A stretch of 56,293 nt of DNA from Vibrio sp. 10N.261.45.E2 (GTDB lineage Bacteria > Pseudomonadota > Gammaproteobacteria > Enterobacterales > Vibrionaceae). Under the pieces are notes generated by a model, which worked only from the letters and a program-made list of their open reading frames with translations, had not been told where the DNA came from and ran no database searches. The DNA is taken from the NCBI RefSeq assembly GCF_002875705.1, contig NZ_MCZZ01000095.1, forward strand, positions 1 to 56,293. Direction: 5' to 3'. Position numbers and translations under genes: made by a program. Shown one piece after another: positions 44,495 to 56,260 of the stretch; position 1 is the stretch's first letter; every line of letters starts with the position of its first letter.

Positions 44495-46609
44495 TTAAGA
44501 GAGCTTAAATTTACTCAACTCTCCGTGTAGATCTCCGGCTTTTATTGTCAGGTCATTACTGATTTCTACCGAGGATGTCATGGTGTCCATCACTTCCACG
44601 GCGGTGTCGTTAATGATGACCACGTTGCGGTTAATCTCTTCAGATACTGAACTTTGCTCTTCAGCTGCGGAAGCGATTTGATTGTTCATGTCGTTGATGA
44701 CTTCAATGGCTTGGTTAATCTCAGACAGCGCTAAATGGGCGGCTTGAGTTTCGCCTTTGGTATCGTTCGCTTGCTGTTGGCTTTGCTCCATTAATACCAC
44801 GATTGACTGGGTCTCTTGCTCTAGGCGTGCCAACATTGAGCGGATTTCTTCGGTCGAACCTTGAGTACGGTTTGCTAGGTTACGTACTTCATCGGCTACC
44901 ACGGCAAAGCCTCGTCCCGCTTCACCCGCGCGGGCAGCTTCAATGGCAGCATTCAGTGCAAGCAAGTTAGTTTGTTCTGCAATGCCACCAATTTCGCTCA
45001 AAATGCCTTGAATAGCAGTGCTCGAATCGACCAAGTTTTGCGTTTGTTGCTGCGCATTATTCACTTGAACCGCTAAGCTATCAACCGCGCTGGCAGCATT
45101 GTCCATGCGTGTCATGCCGTTAAGGCTATTGCTTTGTACTTGGCTCGCTGCGGCAGCGGCTTGCACGGCTGAGTTCGCCACTTCTTGCGCAGTCGCACTC
45201 ATCTCATTGATTGCAGTGGCCAGTGAGTTAACTTCGTTTACTTGAGCGTTCAACTGGTCACGTGATACTTCTGCACGCGCTTGACCTTCAGTCGCGTTTT
45301 TATCAACTTGGTCTGCTGTCGCCATTACAGTAAGTAGCATCTCTTGTATACGAGATAGGAAGGTATTAAACCAGTGAGCCAGTTGCGCGGTCTCATCTTT
45401 TCCTTTTACTTCTATACGATAGGTTAAATCGCCTTCGCCTTGTGCGGCATCTTTGAAGCGTTCGACTAAGTTATTGAGAACTTTGCCCAGAGAGTTGGCG
45501 ATCAATGCCATAGATATGATGCCTAGAAGAACGGCGACGATCCCTGCCCACACACCTTTCTCAAGCGCTTTCGAATTCTGTTCATCACTCCACTGGGTGT
45601 ATTCGTCGACACTTTTTGCAAGGTGACTACTGGGAACCGACACCATGACTACCCATGGTGCGTCGCTGGTCTCGATAGCAGTAATGGCGTACTCATCACC
45701 ACCAAATGTAACCAACCCAGCCCCAGACTGTTTAGCAATAGACTGAACTCGCGACCATTCTTTTTCTAGCTCTGGCGAGACTTTCTTACCGACCGTGTTT
45801 CCAGCGCTGCTGTTGGCTAGGGTAATACCTTTCCATGACGTGATGAGGATTTTACCTTGCCCATCGAACAAGTGGCGAGCAAGCCCTTCACTCTGGCTTT
45901 GCAGTTCATGAAGTGACAGATCGAAACCAATTGAGCCGATGATCTTACCGTTCTGTTTGATCGGTTGGCTGATGGTGGTAATGAGTTCTTGCTTACCACG
46001 AACCGGATAGAAGTATGGTTCCATTACGAACGTTTTGCCTGTTTGGTAAGGCATTAAGTGCCAGTCGTCTTTGCGCTCGCCATTGCTGTTTAGTTCAGTG
46101 TTGCTGAAGCTCTCCATTGCGACCGCATCAAAGCTGTTTTGGTCATTGGGAGAGAAGAAAGGGGCAAGATAGCCCTGACTGTTAAAGCCTAATTCGCTGT
46201 CCAAGCTGATCTCGCCATTGAGATCGGTTTGTTGTGGCCAAGTCTTGTTTTCCCACACCATGTAGCCAGCAAAGACGGCTTTGTTTTGTGCTTCTAAAGC
46301 GGCAGTAAACTGTTTAACGATAAGGCCTGCGCTAGCGTTCGTTTCTGAACTCAACTCAATGATTGAACGTGCTTGTTTTAAGTTGGCTAATACCGGATTA
46401 AGTTGGTTGGAAATGTTCAACCCTTGCTGAAGTGCCGTGTTTTGTAAATCGGTTGTCGTAGCGTCGATTAACTGTAGTTTTACTTTCTCTGTGACTTGTT
46501 TATTCACATCAGTAAAAGCGCTAGTGGTCATGCCCATTGCGATCAACAGGGTGAAAGCCATCGCTCCGCCTGCACTTACCGCAATTCGCGTTCGTATACT
46601 GTTAAACAT
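44495..46609 (-). CDS. Methyl-accepting chemotaxis protein with Cache sensor
   Basis: A 704-residue chemoreceptor. An N-terminal membrane helix (about residues 8-32) precedes a large periplasmic dCache-type sensor domain (about 35-345, with [17 protein letters not shown] and [20 protein letters not shown] strands). A second helix ([20 protein letters not shown]), a HAMP domain and the signalling domain follow, with the conserved hairpin tip [19 protein letters not shown] and [19 protein letters not shown]. Cache receptors bind amino acids, organic acids or purines; the ligand here is unknown. No C-terminal CheR-docking pentapeptide is visible. Confidence 0.95.
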   Translation of the reverse strand: MFNSIRTRIAVSAGGAMAFTLLIAMGMTTSAFTDVNKQVTEKVKLQLIDATTTDLQNTALQQGLNISNQLNPVLANLKQARSIIELSSETNASAGLIVKQFTAALEAQNKAVFAGYMVWENKTWPQQTDLNGEISLDSELGFNSQGYLAPFFSPNDQNSFDAVAMESFSNTELNSNGERKDDWHLMPYQTGKTFVMEPYFYPVRGKQELITTISQPIKQNGKIIGSIGFDLSLHELQSQSEGLARHLFDGQGKILITSWKGITLANSSAGNTVGKKVSPELEKEWSRVQSIAKQSGAGLVTFGGDEYAITAIETSDAPWVVMVSVPSSHLAKSVDEYTQWSDEQNSKALEKGVWAGIVAVLLGIISMALIANSLGKVLNNLVERFKDAAQGEGDLTYRIEVKGKDETAQLAHWFNTFLSRIQEMLLTVMATADQVDKNATEGQARAEVSRDQLNAQVNEVNSLATAINEMSATAQEVANSAVQAAAAASQVQSNSLNGMTRMDNAASAVDSLAVQVNNAQQQTQNLVDSSTAIQGILSEIGGIAEQTNLLALNAAIEAARAGEAGRGFAVVADEVRNLANRTQGSTEEIRSMLARLEQETQSIVVLMEQSQQQANDTKGETQAAHLALSEINQAIEVINDMNNQIASAAEEQSSVSEEINRNVVIINDTAVEVMDTMTSSVEISNDLTIKAGDLHGELSKFKLS

Positions 46610-46987
46610 ATGATCTCTCTAGCTAAATAGTGGTAGTTTTGCAGAGATTTTAAACAAGATAAGTGAACGGAAAATGCAAAAAAATGAACACAAAAAGAAT
46701 AGGGAGATCAAAAATATAAACAAGATTGCATAGTGCGAAGTTTTGGCTTTGGTCGCAACGTTTAGAGGAAGATGAAAATCATCATTTAGCAATCGCTAAC
46801 TTTCTGTATTTATTAGTTTTAATGATACTTAGGGCAGTTTGATGTTTTCCTAAGGTTGCGATTTTGCCTCTCTAGTTTGTGACCACGACTCTATTACTCA
46901 TTATATGACGACGATCACAATTAAATTTATTTAACCCAATGAATTACCACTCTTTTTATAAGTAATTTAAAGAGGGAACGCGTTGTA
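46610..46987. other. 378-bp A/T-rich intergenic region
   Basis: Lies between the photolyase-like gene and the chemoreceptor gene, both on the minus strand. It must hold the chemoreceptor promoter. A loose CTCTTT/AAAGAG inverted repeat occurs near 46951-46976, after the photolyase-like gene. No gene seen. Confidence 0.4.
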
Positions 46988-48481
46988 TTAGCTAACCCGT
47001 GTTGTTTTGCTTTGTTTCTTCGGTGGCCTAACGTGACGTGACAAAATACGATTTCGTTCTCGTTTCACTTCCGTCAGCTTTCTCCATGACCATAAACGCA
47101 CTCGTGCTTCTTTAGCGCTAGCTTCGAGATCAACGACTGGATTAAGGTAAGGGGAATCTGGTTCAAGCTCGTGCATCATTACTTCCATAGGGGTCATCTT
47201 CCAAGGCTCAAACAGAAGTGGAGTGGGTATACCTGAGAGCTCTGGAACCCATTTACGGATGAAGTCCCCATCAGAATCGTGTTCTTGGGCTTGCTTTGTT
47301 GGGTTGTAAATTCGGATGGTGTTGATGCCCGTTCCCCCGGCTTGCATTTGAAACTGTGGGTAATGAATTCCGGGTTCAAAATCGAGAAACAGCTGCGCTA
47401 AATGAGTGACACCATCACGCCAGTCCATGTTCATATGGTGAGTGAGAAAGCTCACCAGCATTGAGCGCATACGGAAATTAATATAACCCGTATGATGCAG
47501 GCAGCGCATACAGGCATCGACCAATGGCACGCCCGTTAGTCCCATCTTCCATGCCTCTAAACCGGCTGGTTCTTTTACCGTTTCATTATGTAATAGTGCT
47601 TCGTAGGCGTGATTGATGCAGCGAAATTCCATCTCGCATTCCGATTCAAACTTCTGCATGAAATGACAGTGCCAATGAAGCCTTGAAGAGAGCGCGATCA
47701 AGCTGCGACGAAAGCCAGAAACTTGCCAGTGTCCCAATAGATGTTGATAAACTTCGCGCAGGGATATATTGCCCCAAGCCAAATATGGGGATAGACGTGA
47801 ACAGGCATATCGTGAAGCTTCTGGGCTTGAGATGCTGCGATAGTAATCGCGACCACGGCGCTCAAAAAAGTCATGTAATGTTGCCCATGCCAGTGCGCTT
47901 CCACCCGTTTGTATGCCGTTGACTTTGGTCAACCATGCTTCTGGAGGTTCCATCGCTAACTTAAGCTCTTCAGCATCAAGGGTATGCAGTGATTCTGTAG
48001 TTAACTGACTTTCTTCTATGGGATCACGCATCACACTGTTCCAGTGCTTGTCCCAACCGATTCGGTCTTTCGACCCTCTCACGACAGCGCCTTGTGCGAA
48101 CTCTTGCCATGGGATGTTGTGCTCTTTGAGCCAAGCCGTGAGTTGTATGTCACGCTCAAAAGTGCAATTTAATCCTATCTCTTGATGAGAGAAGACGTTT
48201 TTGATGTGGTAACGCGTTTGGATCGCTTCGAAGCAGTCGATCGCATTGCCATGAAGTATTGAAACCTCATGTCCATGCTCTTTCAGCGACTGATTCATGC
48301 ATTGTAGTGACTGCCAAACAAACCGCCAATGTCGCTCAGAATAGTGGGCATTGTTTAGCAGCATAGGTTCGAAAATGTAGATCAACATCGTGGGGTGTTG
48401 ATCTGATAAAGCGTGTTGTAAGGGTGCGTGGTCGGTGAGTCTTAAATCGCGCTTTAGCCACACTACGTTGATTGTTTGCAT
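46988..48481 (-). CDS. Photolyase/cryptochrome-family flavoprotein
   Basis: A 497-residue protein of the DNA photolyase/cryptochrome superfamily. The N-terminal antenna-binding domain begins [20 protein letters not shown]. The FAD domain includes [40 protein letters not shown] (binding-site region), [20 protein letters not shown] and [20 protein letters not shown]. It differs from class I photolyase around [18 protein letters not shown], and I see no FeS-cluster cysteines, so it may be a less studied photolyase or cryptochrome branch. It probably repairs UV lesions or senses light. GAGGG precedes the ATG. Confidence 0.85.
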   Translation of the reverse strand: MQTINVVWLKRDLRLTDHAPLQHALSDQHPTMLIYIFEPMLLNNAHYSERHWRFVWQSLQCMNQSLKEHGHEVSILHGNAIDCFEAIQTRYHIKNVFSHQEIGLNCTFERDIQLTAWLKEHNIPWQEFAQGAVVRGSKDRIGWDKHWNSVMRDPIEESQLTTESLHTLDAEELKLAMEPPEAWLTKVNGIQTGGSALAWATLHDFFERRGRDYYRSISSPEASRYACSRLSPYLAWGNISLREVYQHLLGHWQVSGFRRSLIALSSRLHWHCHFMQKFESECEMEFRCINHAYEALLHNETVKEPAGLEAWKMGLTGVPLVDACMRCLHHTGYINFRMRSMLVSFLTHHMNMDWRDGVTHLAQLFLDFEPGIHYPQFQMQAGGTGINTIRIYNPTKQAQEHDSDGDFIRKWVPELSGIPTPLLFEPWKMTPMEVMMHELEPDSPYLNPVVDLEASAKEARVRLWSWRKLTEVKRERNRILSRHVRPPKKQSKTTRVS

Positions 48482-48583
48482 CTGAGCCCTCTTTCGTTTT
48501 GAAGCATTACGAATCAGAGGGCTAAATGTCTCACTGGAAGTGAATTTTATTTATTAATGACGAAAGGGCTAGCTATGAGCGTT

Positions 48584-49321
48584 CTAGTTTTGTGAAAAGA
48601 AGATTTCTGGCTTGTGGTTCGGGCCCGAATTACCTTCTAGCTGAGTAAGCTCTAATCCTTGTTTCCCTATTAAAGAACCGACCAATTGGCAGTTAAACGG
48701 GTAACTGTCGGGGCTGTTTATGTACTCTTCAACATCAATCCATTTAGCTTCTGCAATTTCATCCGTGTCTTGAATCGAAATCTCTTGGGATTGAGCAATA
48801 AGGTGACAAACAAAATAGAGATTAGATTTGCCGAATTGATATGGGTGCCTCGTCGCCATGCCAACCACAGACACGAATGTTGCCTCTATGCCTGTCTCTT
48901 CCAGAGTTTCTCGAACCACCGACTCTTCAATGCCTTCACCCAACTCAATATGGCCGCCAGGTAATTTGTAGCCTGTCATGCCATGCTCTTTGATCATCAG
49001 CACTTGATTGTGTTCGTTGGTGATCAACGCGCCAGCACCTAAGGTGTGGGTAGGGATGAAAGGTACAAACTCGACAATTTCGGATTTATGGATCAGCGTA
49101 ATTTCGTCTTCCAAACAGTTGTGAAACATAAAGCCAAGCTCGGTCGCTACTGGAATGAGGTGCGAGAGTGAAATAGGTAAGCTAATCCAAATAATACCTT
49201 TGTTGTTTTGCTTTGAAAATTCGGTGATTTCACTAAGTTCGGCATGAAATACGTCAGCGTCTTGAGGTGCTGTCGCTGGGTCGATGATGATGCCGTTAAA
49301 TTTGTCGAGCGTAAATTCCAC
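48584..49321 (-). CDS. NUDIX hydrolase with N-terminal extension
   Basis: A 245-residue protein. Residues 95-215 form a NUDIX domain whose box reads GHIELGEGIEESVVRETLEE then TGI, matching GX5EX7REUXEEXGU except for Thr at the first U. The first 90 residues (FNGIIIDPATAPQDADVFHA onward, LISLSHLIPVATELGFMFHN-like) resemble the GNAT-like extension of some NUDIX proteins of the Nudt6 type. The substrate is unknown. The start is GTG, with AAAGGA nine bases upstream. Confidence 0.85.
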   Translation of the reverse strand: MEFTLDKFNGIIIDPATAPQDADVFHAELSEITEFSKQNNKGIIWISLPISLSHLIPVATELGFMFHNCLEDEITLIHKSEIVEFVPFIPTHTLGAGALITNEHNQVLMIKEHGMTGYKLPGGHIELGEGIEESVVRETLEETGIEATFVSVVGMATRHPYQFGKSNLYFVCHLIAQSQEISIQDTDEIAEAKWIDVEEYINSPDSYPFNCQLVGSLIGKQGLELTQLEGNSGPNHKPEIFFSQN

Positions 49322-49497
49322 GGGTGATCCTTTATTGTTTTTGATTTATTGGGAGTCGAGCATGGGTTGAGCCTATCGTATCTCAATAGCTTATAACACC
49401 TACACGGAGCGCGACATTTAGATTGTTTGTATCACCTTGGAGAGGAATATCGTGAGTGAACGTAGAGTGGGTAGAGAGAGTTTGAAGCAGGAGGCTA

Positions 49498-49535
49498 AAA
49501 ACAAAAACTGCGCTTGGAGGCCAAAGCGCAGTTTT
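49498..49535 (-). terminator. Intrinsic terminator of the small anchored protein gene
   Basis: AAAACTGCGCTT/AAGCGCAGTTTT, a 12-bp stem with an 8-nt loop, followed on the minus strand by a T-rich tract. It lies just after the stop at 49562. Confidence 0.85.
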
Positions 49536-49561
49536 AAAATTAGGTTTATTGCAGTTCGATC

Positions 49562-49963
49562 TTAGCGAATATAGTTCGCATCGATGCTCACGTACCAGTG
49601 CTGTAGTTTGCCGTCGGCTTTTTTGATCCACAAATCGTTGGTGTAGCTCTCAATTTTTCCGTTAACCGTTAAGTTGAATGTGTTCTCGTCGAATTCGCCA
49701 AGCTTCACAAACTGGTCCGTGGTAATCAGAAACGGGTCCATGTCATCTACCCCAACCACATCTGAAATTACATAGTAGTGGTAGGTCAGCGGCTTGCTCG
49801 CATCGTTCGGGTTGCTGCGGTAAGCCACAAGCTTGAATGGTTCCGTTAATGGAGCATCGAGCGTTTGCTTGTCCATGGTCGCTGGAATCGGGATAAACAG
49901 CCAAGCGGTAAATAGACCACTCAATAAAACCATCAGGAAGAAAAGAGTCTTAATTGCTTTCAT
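49562..49963 (-). CDS. Small membrane-anchored periplasmic protein, unknown
   Basis: A 133-residue protein with an N-terminal membrane anchor or signal (MKAIKTLFFLMVLLSGLFTA, residues 1-25) and a beta-rich soluble part (FKLVAYRSNPNDASKPLTYH; ITTDQFVKLGEFDENTFNLT; YVSIDANYIR). I do not recognise the family. ATG 49963 is chosen because GAAGG lies six bases upstream; TTG 49975 would add four residues. It stands alone with its own terminator. Confidence 0.65.
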   Translation of the reverse strand: MKAIKTLFFLMVLLSGLFTAWLFIPIPATMDKQTLDAPLTEPFKLVAYRSNPNDASKPLTYHYYVISDVVGVDDMDPFLITTDQFVKLGEFDENTFNLTVNGKIESYTNDLWIKKADGKLQHWYVSIDANYIR

Positions 49964-50126
49964 AGCAACCTTCAAAATAGGTGATGTTGAAGGTGCTATG
50001 GTAACAGGTTTGATTTGCTGATTGTAAGAGTATGAATATCACCTGTCTGTTAGGAAGTTTGAATGAATTGACACATTGTTCATAACCCTTGGTTTACATT
50101 GATCTGTGCGAGTAATGAACAGGCAC

Positions 50127-50165
50127 AAAAAAGCCCACACCTCACGCTTTTGCAAGGTGCGGGCT
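50127..50165 (-). terminator. Intrinsic terminator of frmA-fghA
   Basis: On the minus strand AGCCCGCACCT pairs with AGGTGTGGGCT (one mismatch), and TTTTTTGT follows. It is directly downstream of fghA. Confidence 0.8.
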
Positions 50166-50177
50166 AAATAGGTGTGA

Positions 50178-51017
50178 CTACTTGTTTAGGTAAGCTGCAT
50201 GGAACTCAATGTGCTCATCAATAAAGCTAGAGATGAAGTAGTAGCTGTGGTCGTAACCAGGCTGCATACGTAGCTCTAAATCGGCATTATTTACTTTAGC
50301 GGCTTCAACTAACTGTTCAGGTTTCAGTTGTTCAATTAGGAAGTTGTCCGCTTCGCCTTGGTCAACCAACATTGGCAGCTTAGTGCCTTTGGTTTTTAGA
50401 AGCTCAGAGGCATCGTACTGTTTCCACTCTTCAATATCTAAGCCTAGATATTGGTTGAATGCTTTCTGTCCCCAAGGGCATTGCATTGGGTTTGTTATCG
50501 GGCTGAATGCAGATATAGAGCGGTAATTGTCTTCGTTCTTGATGCCAATCGTTAGTGCACCATGTCCGCCCATGCTGTGACCAGAAATCGATTTTACTGA
50601 TGTCACAGGGAAGAACGATTCAATCAGCGCTGGGAGCTCTGTTACTACATAATCGTACATGTGGTAATGGCTGTCCCATGGTGCTTGAGTTGCATTTACA
50701 TAGAAGCCTGCACCTTGGCCTAAATCGTAGCTTTCGTTGTCGGCAACGCCTTCGCCTCGTGGGCTGGTATCAGGTGCAACAATAGCGATGCCTTGTTCAG
50801 CAGCGGCTTTGAATGTGCCGGCTTTTTGCATGAAGTTTTCATCGGTACAGGTTAAGCCTGATAACCAATACAAAACAGGAACTGGGTTTTCTTTGCTTGC
50901 GTTAGGTGGCAAGAAAATCGCAAAACGCATGTTGCAGTCAAGCGTTGCAGAAAAGTGGGTGTATTGTTTGTGCCAACCACCAGCAACCTTTGCTTGGCTA
51001 ATGTTTTCGATTGTCAT
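50178..51017 (-). CDS. fghA: S-formylglutathione hydrolase
   Basis: Hydrolyses S-formylglutathione to formate and glutathione, the last step of glutathione-dependent formaldehyde detoxification. The 279-residue esterase-D-type alpha/beta hydrolase has the nucleophile elbow SGHSMGGHGALTIG (Ser about 148), VLYWLSGLTCTDENFMQKAG for the oxyanion region, the Asp in LVDQGEADNFL and the catalytic His in QPGYDHSYYFISSF. GGAG precedes the ATG. It follows frmA on the same strand with 156 bp between, which contains two hairpins. Confidence 0.96.
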   Translation of the reverse strand: MTIENISQAKVAGGWHKQYTHFSATLDCNMRFAIFLPPNASKENPVPVLYWLSGLTCTDENFMQKAGTFKAAAEQGIAIVAPDTSPRGEGVADNESYDLGQGAGFYVNATQAPWDSHYHMYDYVVTELPALIESFFPVTSVKSISGHSMGGHGALTIGIKNEDNYRSISAFSPITNPMQCPWGQKAFNQYLGLDIEEWKQYDASELLKTKGTKLPMLVDQGEADNFLIEQLKPEQLVEAAKVNNADLELRMQPGYDHSYYFISSFIDEHIEFHAAYLNK

Positions 51018-51075
51018 CTATTGTGCTCCGTTAGGTTGATGGTTTGGGAATAAATTTGTCGATATCACTTAAAGT

Positions 51076-51165
51076 TTCACCACCCACCGGGCTGGAGGTG
51101 GTGAAGACAGTTTCGCTCTGATATTTAAGTCAGAACTGTGGTCTCGACACCTAGGCATCGAGACC
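51076..51165 (-). repeat. Two hairpins between frmA and fghA
   Basis: TTCACCACC/GGTGGTGAA (51076-51105, 9-bp arms) and GGTCTCGA/TCGAGACC (51140-51165, 8-bp arms). Neither has a following T tract, so partial attenuation or mRNA protection is more likely than full termination between the two genes. Confidence 0.5.
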
Positions 51166-51173
51166 AACGGGGA

Positions 51174-52334
<1,161 letters not shown>

Positions 52335-52476
52335 TTATATGTCAGTACAGCGGATAACTTTGCAATTAAGTTAACTCGTTAAGCGTAGTCGAGCTTAATT
52401 GTTTCCGCTCTCTCGTTTTGTTGAAGCTAGTATAGGTGTGAGGACTACTTTTGATAATCCCCTTAAATAGAAAATG

Positions 52477-52498
52477 ATTATTACGTATTTGTAATAAT
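52477..52498. promoter_or_regulatory. Inverted repeat ATTATTAC-N6-GTAATAAT between frmA and the SMR gene
   Basis: Perfect 8-bp arms in the 321-bp divergent region, 155 bp upstream of frmA. The layout fits a LysR-type or other dimeric regulator; no frmR gene is present nearby. The rest of the interval contains no gene that I can see. Confidence 0.4.
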
Positions 52499-52643
52499 TA
52501 GATATTTAAGTTCTTCGTGTTAACCTACAATCGCACTTAAGGATTTTTAAGGTACGTCATAATAATTGCTTACTGAAAATCGCATGAATTGGAAATAAAA
52601 CTACAATATTCTGAGCGCCGTATTTAATGTTGTGGACTCAAAA

Positions 52644-52988
52644 ATGCTTTTGTCTCTCCCACCTCCAGTGATGTTATCACTCGCTATTGTGCTTGAAGTT
52701 GTCGCGACTTCTTTACTGCCTAAAACACAGCAGTTTACTTCTCTACCCGCGACTGTCGCAGTGTTGATAGGCTACGGTTGTGCGTTCTACTTGTTGTCTC
52801 TAACAGTGCAAACCATGTCTTTGGGCGTGGCGTACGCGATTTGGTGTGGGGCAGGAATCGTGTTGGTTGCTGCGTTGTCTTGGCTGGTCTACGGCCAGAA
52901 ACTCGATATTTTTGCGATCATCGGCATCGCTTTGATTTTGGCGGGCGTTGTGATTATTAACTTGTTTTCAACGTCGGTTCGTCATTGA
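52644..52988 (+). CDS. SMR-family small multidrug-resistance transporter
   Basis: A 114-residue protein with four membrane helices and the SMR layout. The essential membrane glutamate lies in LAIVLEVVATSLLP (Glu18), equivalent to Glu14 of EmrE. SLGVAYAIWCGAGIVLVAAL and IIGIALILAGVVIINLFS match helices 3 and 4. It probably exports cationic compounds or polyamines by proton exchange. The start is not certain: GTG 52632 and ATG 52671 are in frame, but ATG 52644 places the glutamate as in EmrE. Confidence 0.88.
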   Translation: MLLSLPPPVMLSLAIVLEVVATSLLPKTQQFTSLPATVAVLIGYGCAFYLLSLTVQTMSLGVAYAIWCGAGIVLVAALSWLVYGQKLDIFAIIGIALILAGVVIINLFSTSVRH

Positions 52989-53263
52989 GTTTTACTTTCC
53001 ATTTTTCCACTTTCTATAGAGAGTTGCGCCAACTCTGCTTTCAATTCCGAAAAACAAAACTGAATAGTACACTTGAACTTGTGCTAATTGCTCATAAGAC
53101 TATGAATATATGAAACTAATTCTAATAAATGCATTTTGTGCATGTATTTAATGAAAACACGTCACTTTACTCATAGATTGGTCGGTCTAGTATAGCCATC
53201 AGAAACCAATGATTATTTGTAATCATCGATACTGTCTATTTATCAATAAATTAGGAGGTCTTT

Positions 53264-55561
53264 ATGACTATTCCGACAACCGATATGATGGAAGCTTGGG
53301 CTGGATTTCAAGCTGGCGAATGGCAAACATCCGTAAATGCACGTGATTTTATTCAACGAAACTACACCCCTTATGAAGGCGATGAGTCTTTTCTCGCAGA
53401 CGTGTCGGAGTCGACGACGCAGCTATGGGAATCTGTGCTAGAGGGTATCAAAGAAGAAAGCCGTACTCATGCCCCTGTCGATTTTGATACTGATATCGTT
53501 TCTACGATCACTTCACACGATGCCGGTTACATTGCTAAAGACCTCGAAAAAATTGTTGGTCTACAAACCGACAAACCACTAAAACGCGGCATCATTGCCA
53601 ACGGTGGTATTCGCATGGTGAAAACATCGTGCGAAGTGTACGGTCGTGAGCTTGAACCACAAATCGAAAAGATCTTCACTGAGTACCGTAAAACGCATAA
53701 CCAAGTAGCGTTTGATCTTTATACTGATGAAATTAAAGCATGTCGCCGCTCAGGTATTATTACTGGTCTGCCAGATGCTTATGGCCGTGGACGTATCATT
53801 GGCGACTACCGTCGTCTTGCTTTGTACGGTATCGACTTCCTGAAATCAGATAAAAATGAGCAGTTCAAATCGACTCAAAAGATGCTTGAAACGGGTGGCG
53901 ACTTAGATAAGACACTGCGTTTACGAGAAGAGCTTTCTGACCAAATTCATGCCCTTGATGAAATGCGTGAAATGGGGTTGAAGTACGGTATTGATATGTC
54001 TTCTCCTGCGCGTACTGCACAAGAAGCGATTCAATTTACCTATTTTGGTTACTTAGCTGCGGTTAAGTCACAAAACGGTGCTGCGATGTCGTTAGGTCGT
54101 ACATCAACATTCTTGGATGTTTACATTGAACGTGACCTTAAGCTTGGTCTGATTGATGAAAAACAAGCGCAAGAGTTGATTGACCACTTCATCATGAAGC
54201 TTCGTATGGTTCGCTTCCTGCGCACTCCAGAATACGATTCATTGTTCTCTGGTGACCCTATTTGGGCAACAGAAGCAATGGCGGGTATGGGTGTTGATGG
54301 TCGTACTCTCGTTAGCAAAACGACTTTCCGTTACTTGCACACATTGCACACAATGGGCCCTGCGCCAGAGCCGAACATGACAGTTCTATGGTCTGAGCAA
54401 TTGCCTCAAGCGTTTAAACAATACGCGGCTAAAGTGTCTATCGAAACCTCATCACTTCAGTATGAGAACGATGATTTGATGCGTGCGGATTTTGATAACG
54501 ATGATTACGCGATTGCATGTTGCGTGAGCCCGCAGGTAGTTGGTCAACATATGCAGTTCTTTGGTGCTCGTGCAAACCTTGCTAAGGCGCTGCTTTACAC
54601 CATTAACGGTGGTGTTGATGAAAAATCTAACATGCAGGTTGCTCCTCAAGTTGCTCGTATCGACGATGAGGTTCTTGATTTTGAGAGCTTAATGCCTCGT
54701 TTTGATGAAATGATGGACTGGCTTGCAACACAATATGTCACTGCACTGAACGTGATTCATTACTCTCATGACCGTTACAGCTATGAAGCGTCGTTAATGG
54801 CATTAATGGATCGCGATGTTCATCGTACAATGGCTTGTGGTATCGCAGGACTATCGGTTGTTGCTGATTCACTAGCGGCTATCAAATACGCGAAGGTAAC
54901 CCCGGTGCGTAACGAAAATGGCATCGCTGTAGACTTTGAGATTGAAGGCGAATATCCAAAATTCGGTAACAACGATTCACGTGTTGATGATATTGCTTGT
55001 GACTTGGTTGAACGTTTTATGAAGAAAATTCAGAAAATGAATACCTACCGTGAGGCAGTGCCAACTCAGTCTATTCTTACTATTACTTCTAACGTTGTAT
55101 ACGGTAAGAAAACAGGTAATACACCCGATGGTCGTCGTGCTGGCATGCCATTTGGCCCGGGTGCAAACCCAATGCATGGTCGTGATGAGAAAGGTGCGGT
55201 GGCTTCACTTTCTTCAGTTGCAAAACTGCCGTTTGAGTACGCTAAAGATGGTATTTCTTACACCTTCTCAATCGTACCAAACGCATTAGGTAAAGATGAC
55301 CTAAGCCAAAAAGTGAACCTAGCAGCACTTATGGACGGTTACTTCCACCATGAGGAGAGTGCAGGATCGATTCGTGTTGAGGGTGGGCAACATCTTAACG
55401 TTAACGTGCTTAACCGTGACATGCTGTTGGATGCCGTTGAACATCCAGAAAAATATCCGCAACTGACTATCCGAGTTTCGGGTTACGCTGTACGATTCAA
55501 CTCACTAACACGTGAGCAGCAACAAGATGTAATTAGCCGTACGTTTACTGCTAAGATCTAA
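53264..55561 (+). CDS. pflB: Formate C-acetyltransferase (pyruvate formate-lyase)
   Basis: Converts pyruvate and CoA to acetyl-CoA and formate under anaerobic conditions by a glycyl-radical mechanism. The 765-residue protein is close to E. coli PflB throughout, with the catalytic cysteine pair ACCVSP (Cys419-420) and the radical site RVSGYAVRF (Gly740). Near residues 698-704 it carries about five extra residues ([14 protein letters not shown]) compared with E. coli. AGGAGG precedes the ATG. Neither the activase gene pflA nor a focA formate channel is adjacent, so it depends on an activase encoded elsewhere and may be a second PFL. The 275 bp upstream are A/T-rich; I see no clear FNR site. Confidence 0.95.
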   Translation: MTIPTTDMMEAWAGFQAGEWQTSVNARDFIQRNYTPYEGDESFLADVSESTTQLWESVLEGIKEESRTHAPVDFDTDIVSTITSHDAGYIAKDLEKIVGLQTDKPLKRGIIANGGIRMVKTSCEVYGRELEPQIEKIFTEYRKTHNQVAFDLYTDEIKACRRSGIITGLPDAYGRGRIIGDYRRLALYGIDFLKSDKNEQFKSTQKMLETGGDLDKTLRLREELSDQIHALDEMREMGLKYGIDMSSPARTAQEAIQFTYFGYLAAVKSQNGAAMSLGRTSTFLDVYIERDLKLGLIDEKQAQELIDHFIMKLRMVRFLRTPEYDSLFSGDPIWATEAMAGMGVDGRTLVSKTTFRYLHTLHTMGPAPEPNMTVLWSEQLPQAFKQYAAKVSIETSSLQYENDDLMRADFDNDDYAIACCVSPQVVGQHMQFFGARANLAKALLYTINGGVDEKSNMQVAPQVARIDDEVLDFESLMPRFDEMMDWLATQYVTALNVIHYSHDRYSYEASLMALMDRDVHRTMACGIAGLSVVADSLAAIKYAKVTPVRNENGIAVDFEIEGEYPKFGNNDSRVDDIACDLVERFMKKIQKMNTYREAVPTQSILTITSNVVYGKKTGNTPDGRRAGMPFGPGANPMHGRDEKGAVASLSSVAKLPFEYAKDGISYTFSIVPNALGKDDLSQKVNLAALMDGYFHHEESAGSIRVEGGQHLNVNVLNRDMLLDAVEHPEKYPQLTIRVSGYAVRFNSLTREQQQDVISRTFTAKI

Positions 55562-55587
55562 CCGTAAACTTCAAGTTATACGGTTCT

Positions 55588-55627
55588 AAAAAAGCGCGAG
55601 AATGACAAACGTCTCTCGCGCTTTTTT
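55588..55627 (+). terminator. Intrinsic terminator of pflB
   Basis: AAAAAAGCGCGAGA/TCTCGCGCTTTTTT, a 14-bp stem with a T tract. A smaller AACCGTA/TACGGTT hairpin precedes it at about 55560-55585. Confidence 0.9.
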
Positions 55628-55677
55628 GTGCGTTGAAGATGGAAAGCAAAGTTCAAAACTTTTCGATGCTCTTTATC

Positions 55678-55711
55678 GTAGTTTGTCTTTTGCTGTAGTT
55701 TGTCTTTTGCT
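55678..55711. repeat. Perfect 17-bp tandem duplication
   Basis: GTAGTTTGTCTTTTGCT occurs twice in a row (55678-55694 and 55695-55711), just upstream of the transposase remnant. It may mark a past rearrangement or replication slippage at the junction. Confidence 0.7.
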
Positions 55712-55726
55712 CTAACTCGCTAATTA

Positions 55727-56260
55727 GATGGTACGCCCCACACCTACGCTAAAATTAGCAATGTCGATGAACATATAGAGCTTCGTGATCAACTAGACTA
55801 CTACAACCAACTAAATGAAAAGATTGCTGTTCAAGACCAAAAACTAGTCGAACTCAATAAAGAAAACGAGCTATATACTTTGCTTCAAACGATACCAGGC
55901 ATAGGGCCTATGACAGCTTCGTGTTGCTTGTCTTCTGTCGGAGACCCAAAAGACTTTGCTAATGGGCGAAACTTTGCAGCATGGATAGGGTTAGTGCCGT
56001 TTCAATATACAACGGGAGGAAAACCTCGATTGTTGGGTATATCGAAGCGCGGAAACAAAGAGCTAAGAGAATTATTTGTTCATGCAGCTAGAGCAGTAAT
56101 GTGGAGGGATGCATCTGCAGAGCGCTACTTTGGTTCGTGGCTCATTGATTTGAAGTGCCGCAAACCATTCAATGTCGCTGTTGTAGCACTAGCTAATAAA
56201 TTAGCTCGTATTGCATGGTCAGTGATGAACTCTCACAAAGCATTCGAAGTAAAAGCATAA
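55727..56260 (+). pseudogene. IS110-family transposase, C-terminal remnant
   Basis: The reading frame open from the stop near 55721 to 56260 encodes the C-terminal half of an IS110-type transposase: a helical segment (LRDQLDYYNQLNEKIAVQDQ), then the Transposase_20 (HhH-like) signature LLQTIPGIGPMTASCCLSSV, FAAWIGLVPFQYTTGGKPRL, and ISKRGNKELRELFVHAARAV. The N-terminal DEDD catalytic domain is missing, so it cannot act as a transposase alone. No start codon with a ribosome-binding site is seen. The 5' break lies near 55.72-55.75 kb, next to the 17-bp tandem repeat and the pflB terminator. Confidence 0.85.

Noticed and set aside
45341..45354. CTCTTGTATACGAG inside the chemoreceptor gene contains TTGTATAC.
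   Set aside because: It is inside coding sequence, far from a promoter, and the right arm does not match. Treated as chance.
53120..53160. Near-palindrome around ATGCATTTTGTGCATGTAT before pflB as a possible anaerobic regulator site.
   Set aside because: It does not match the FNR (TTGAT-N4-ATCAA) or CRP pattern; likely chance in A/T-rich DNA.
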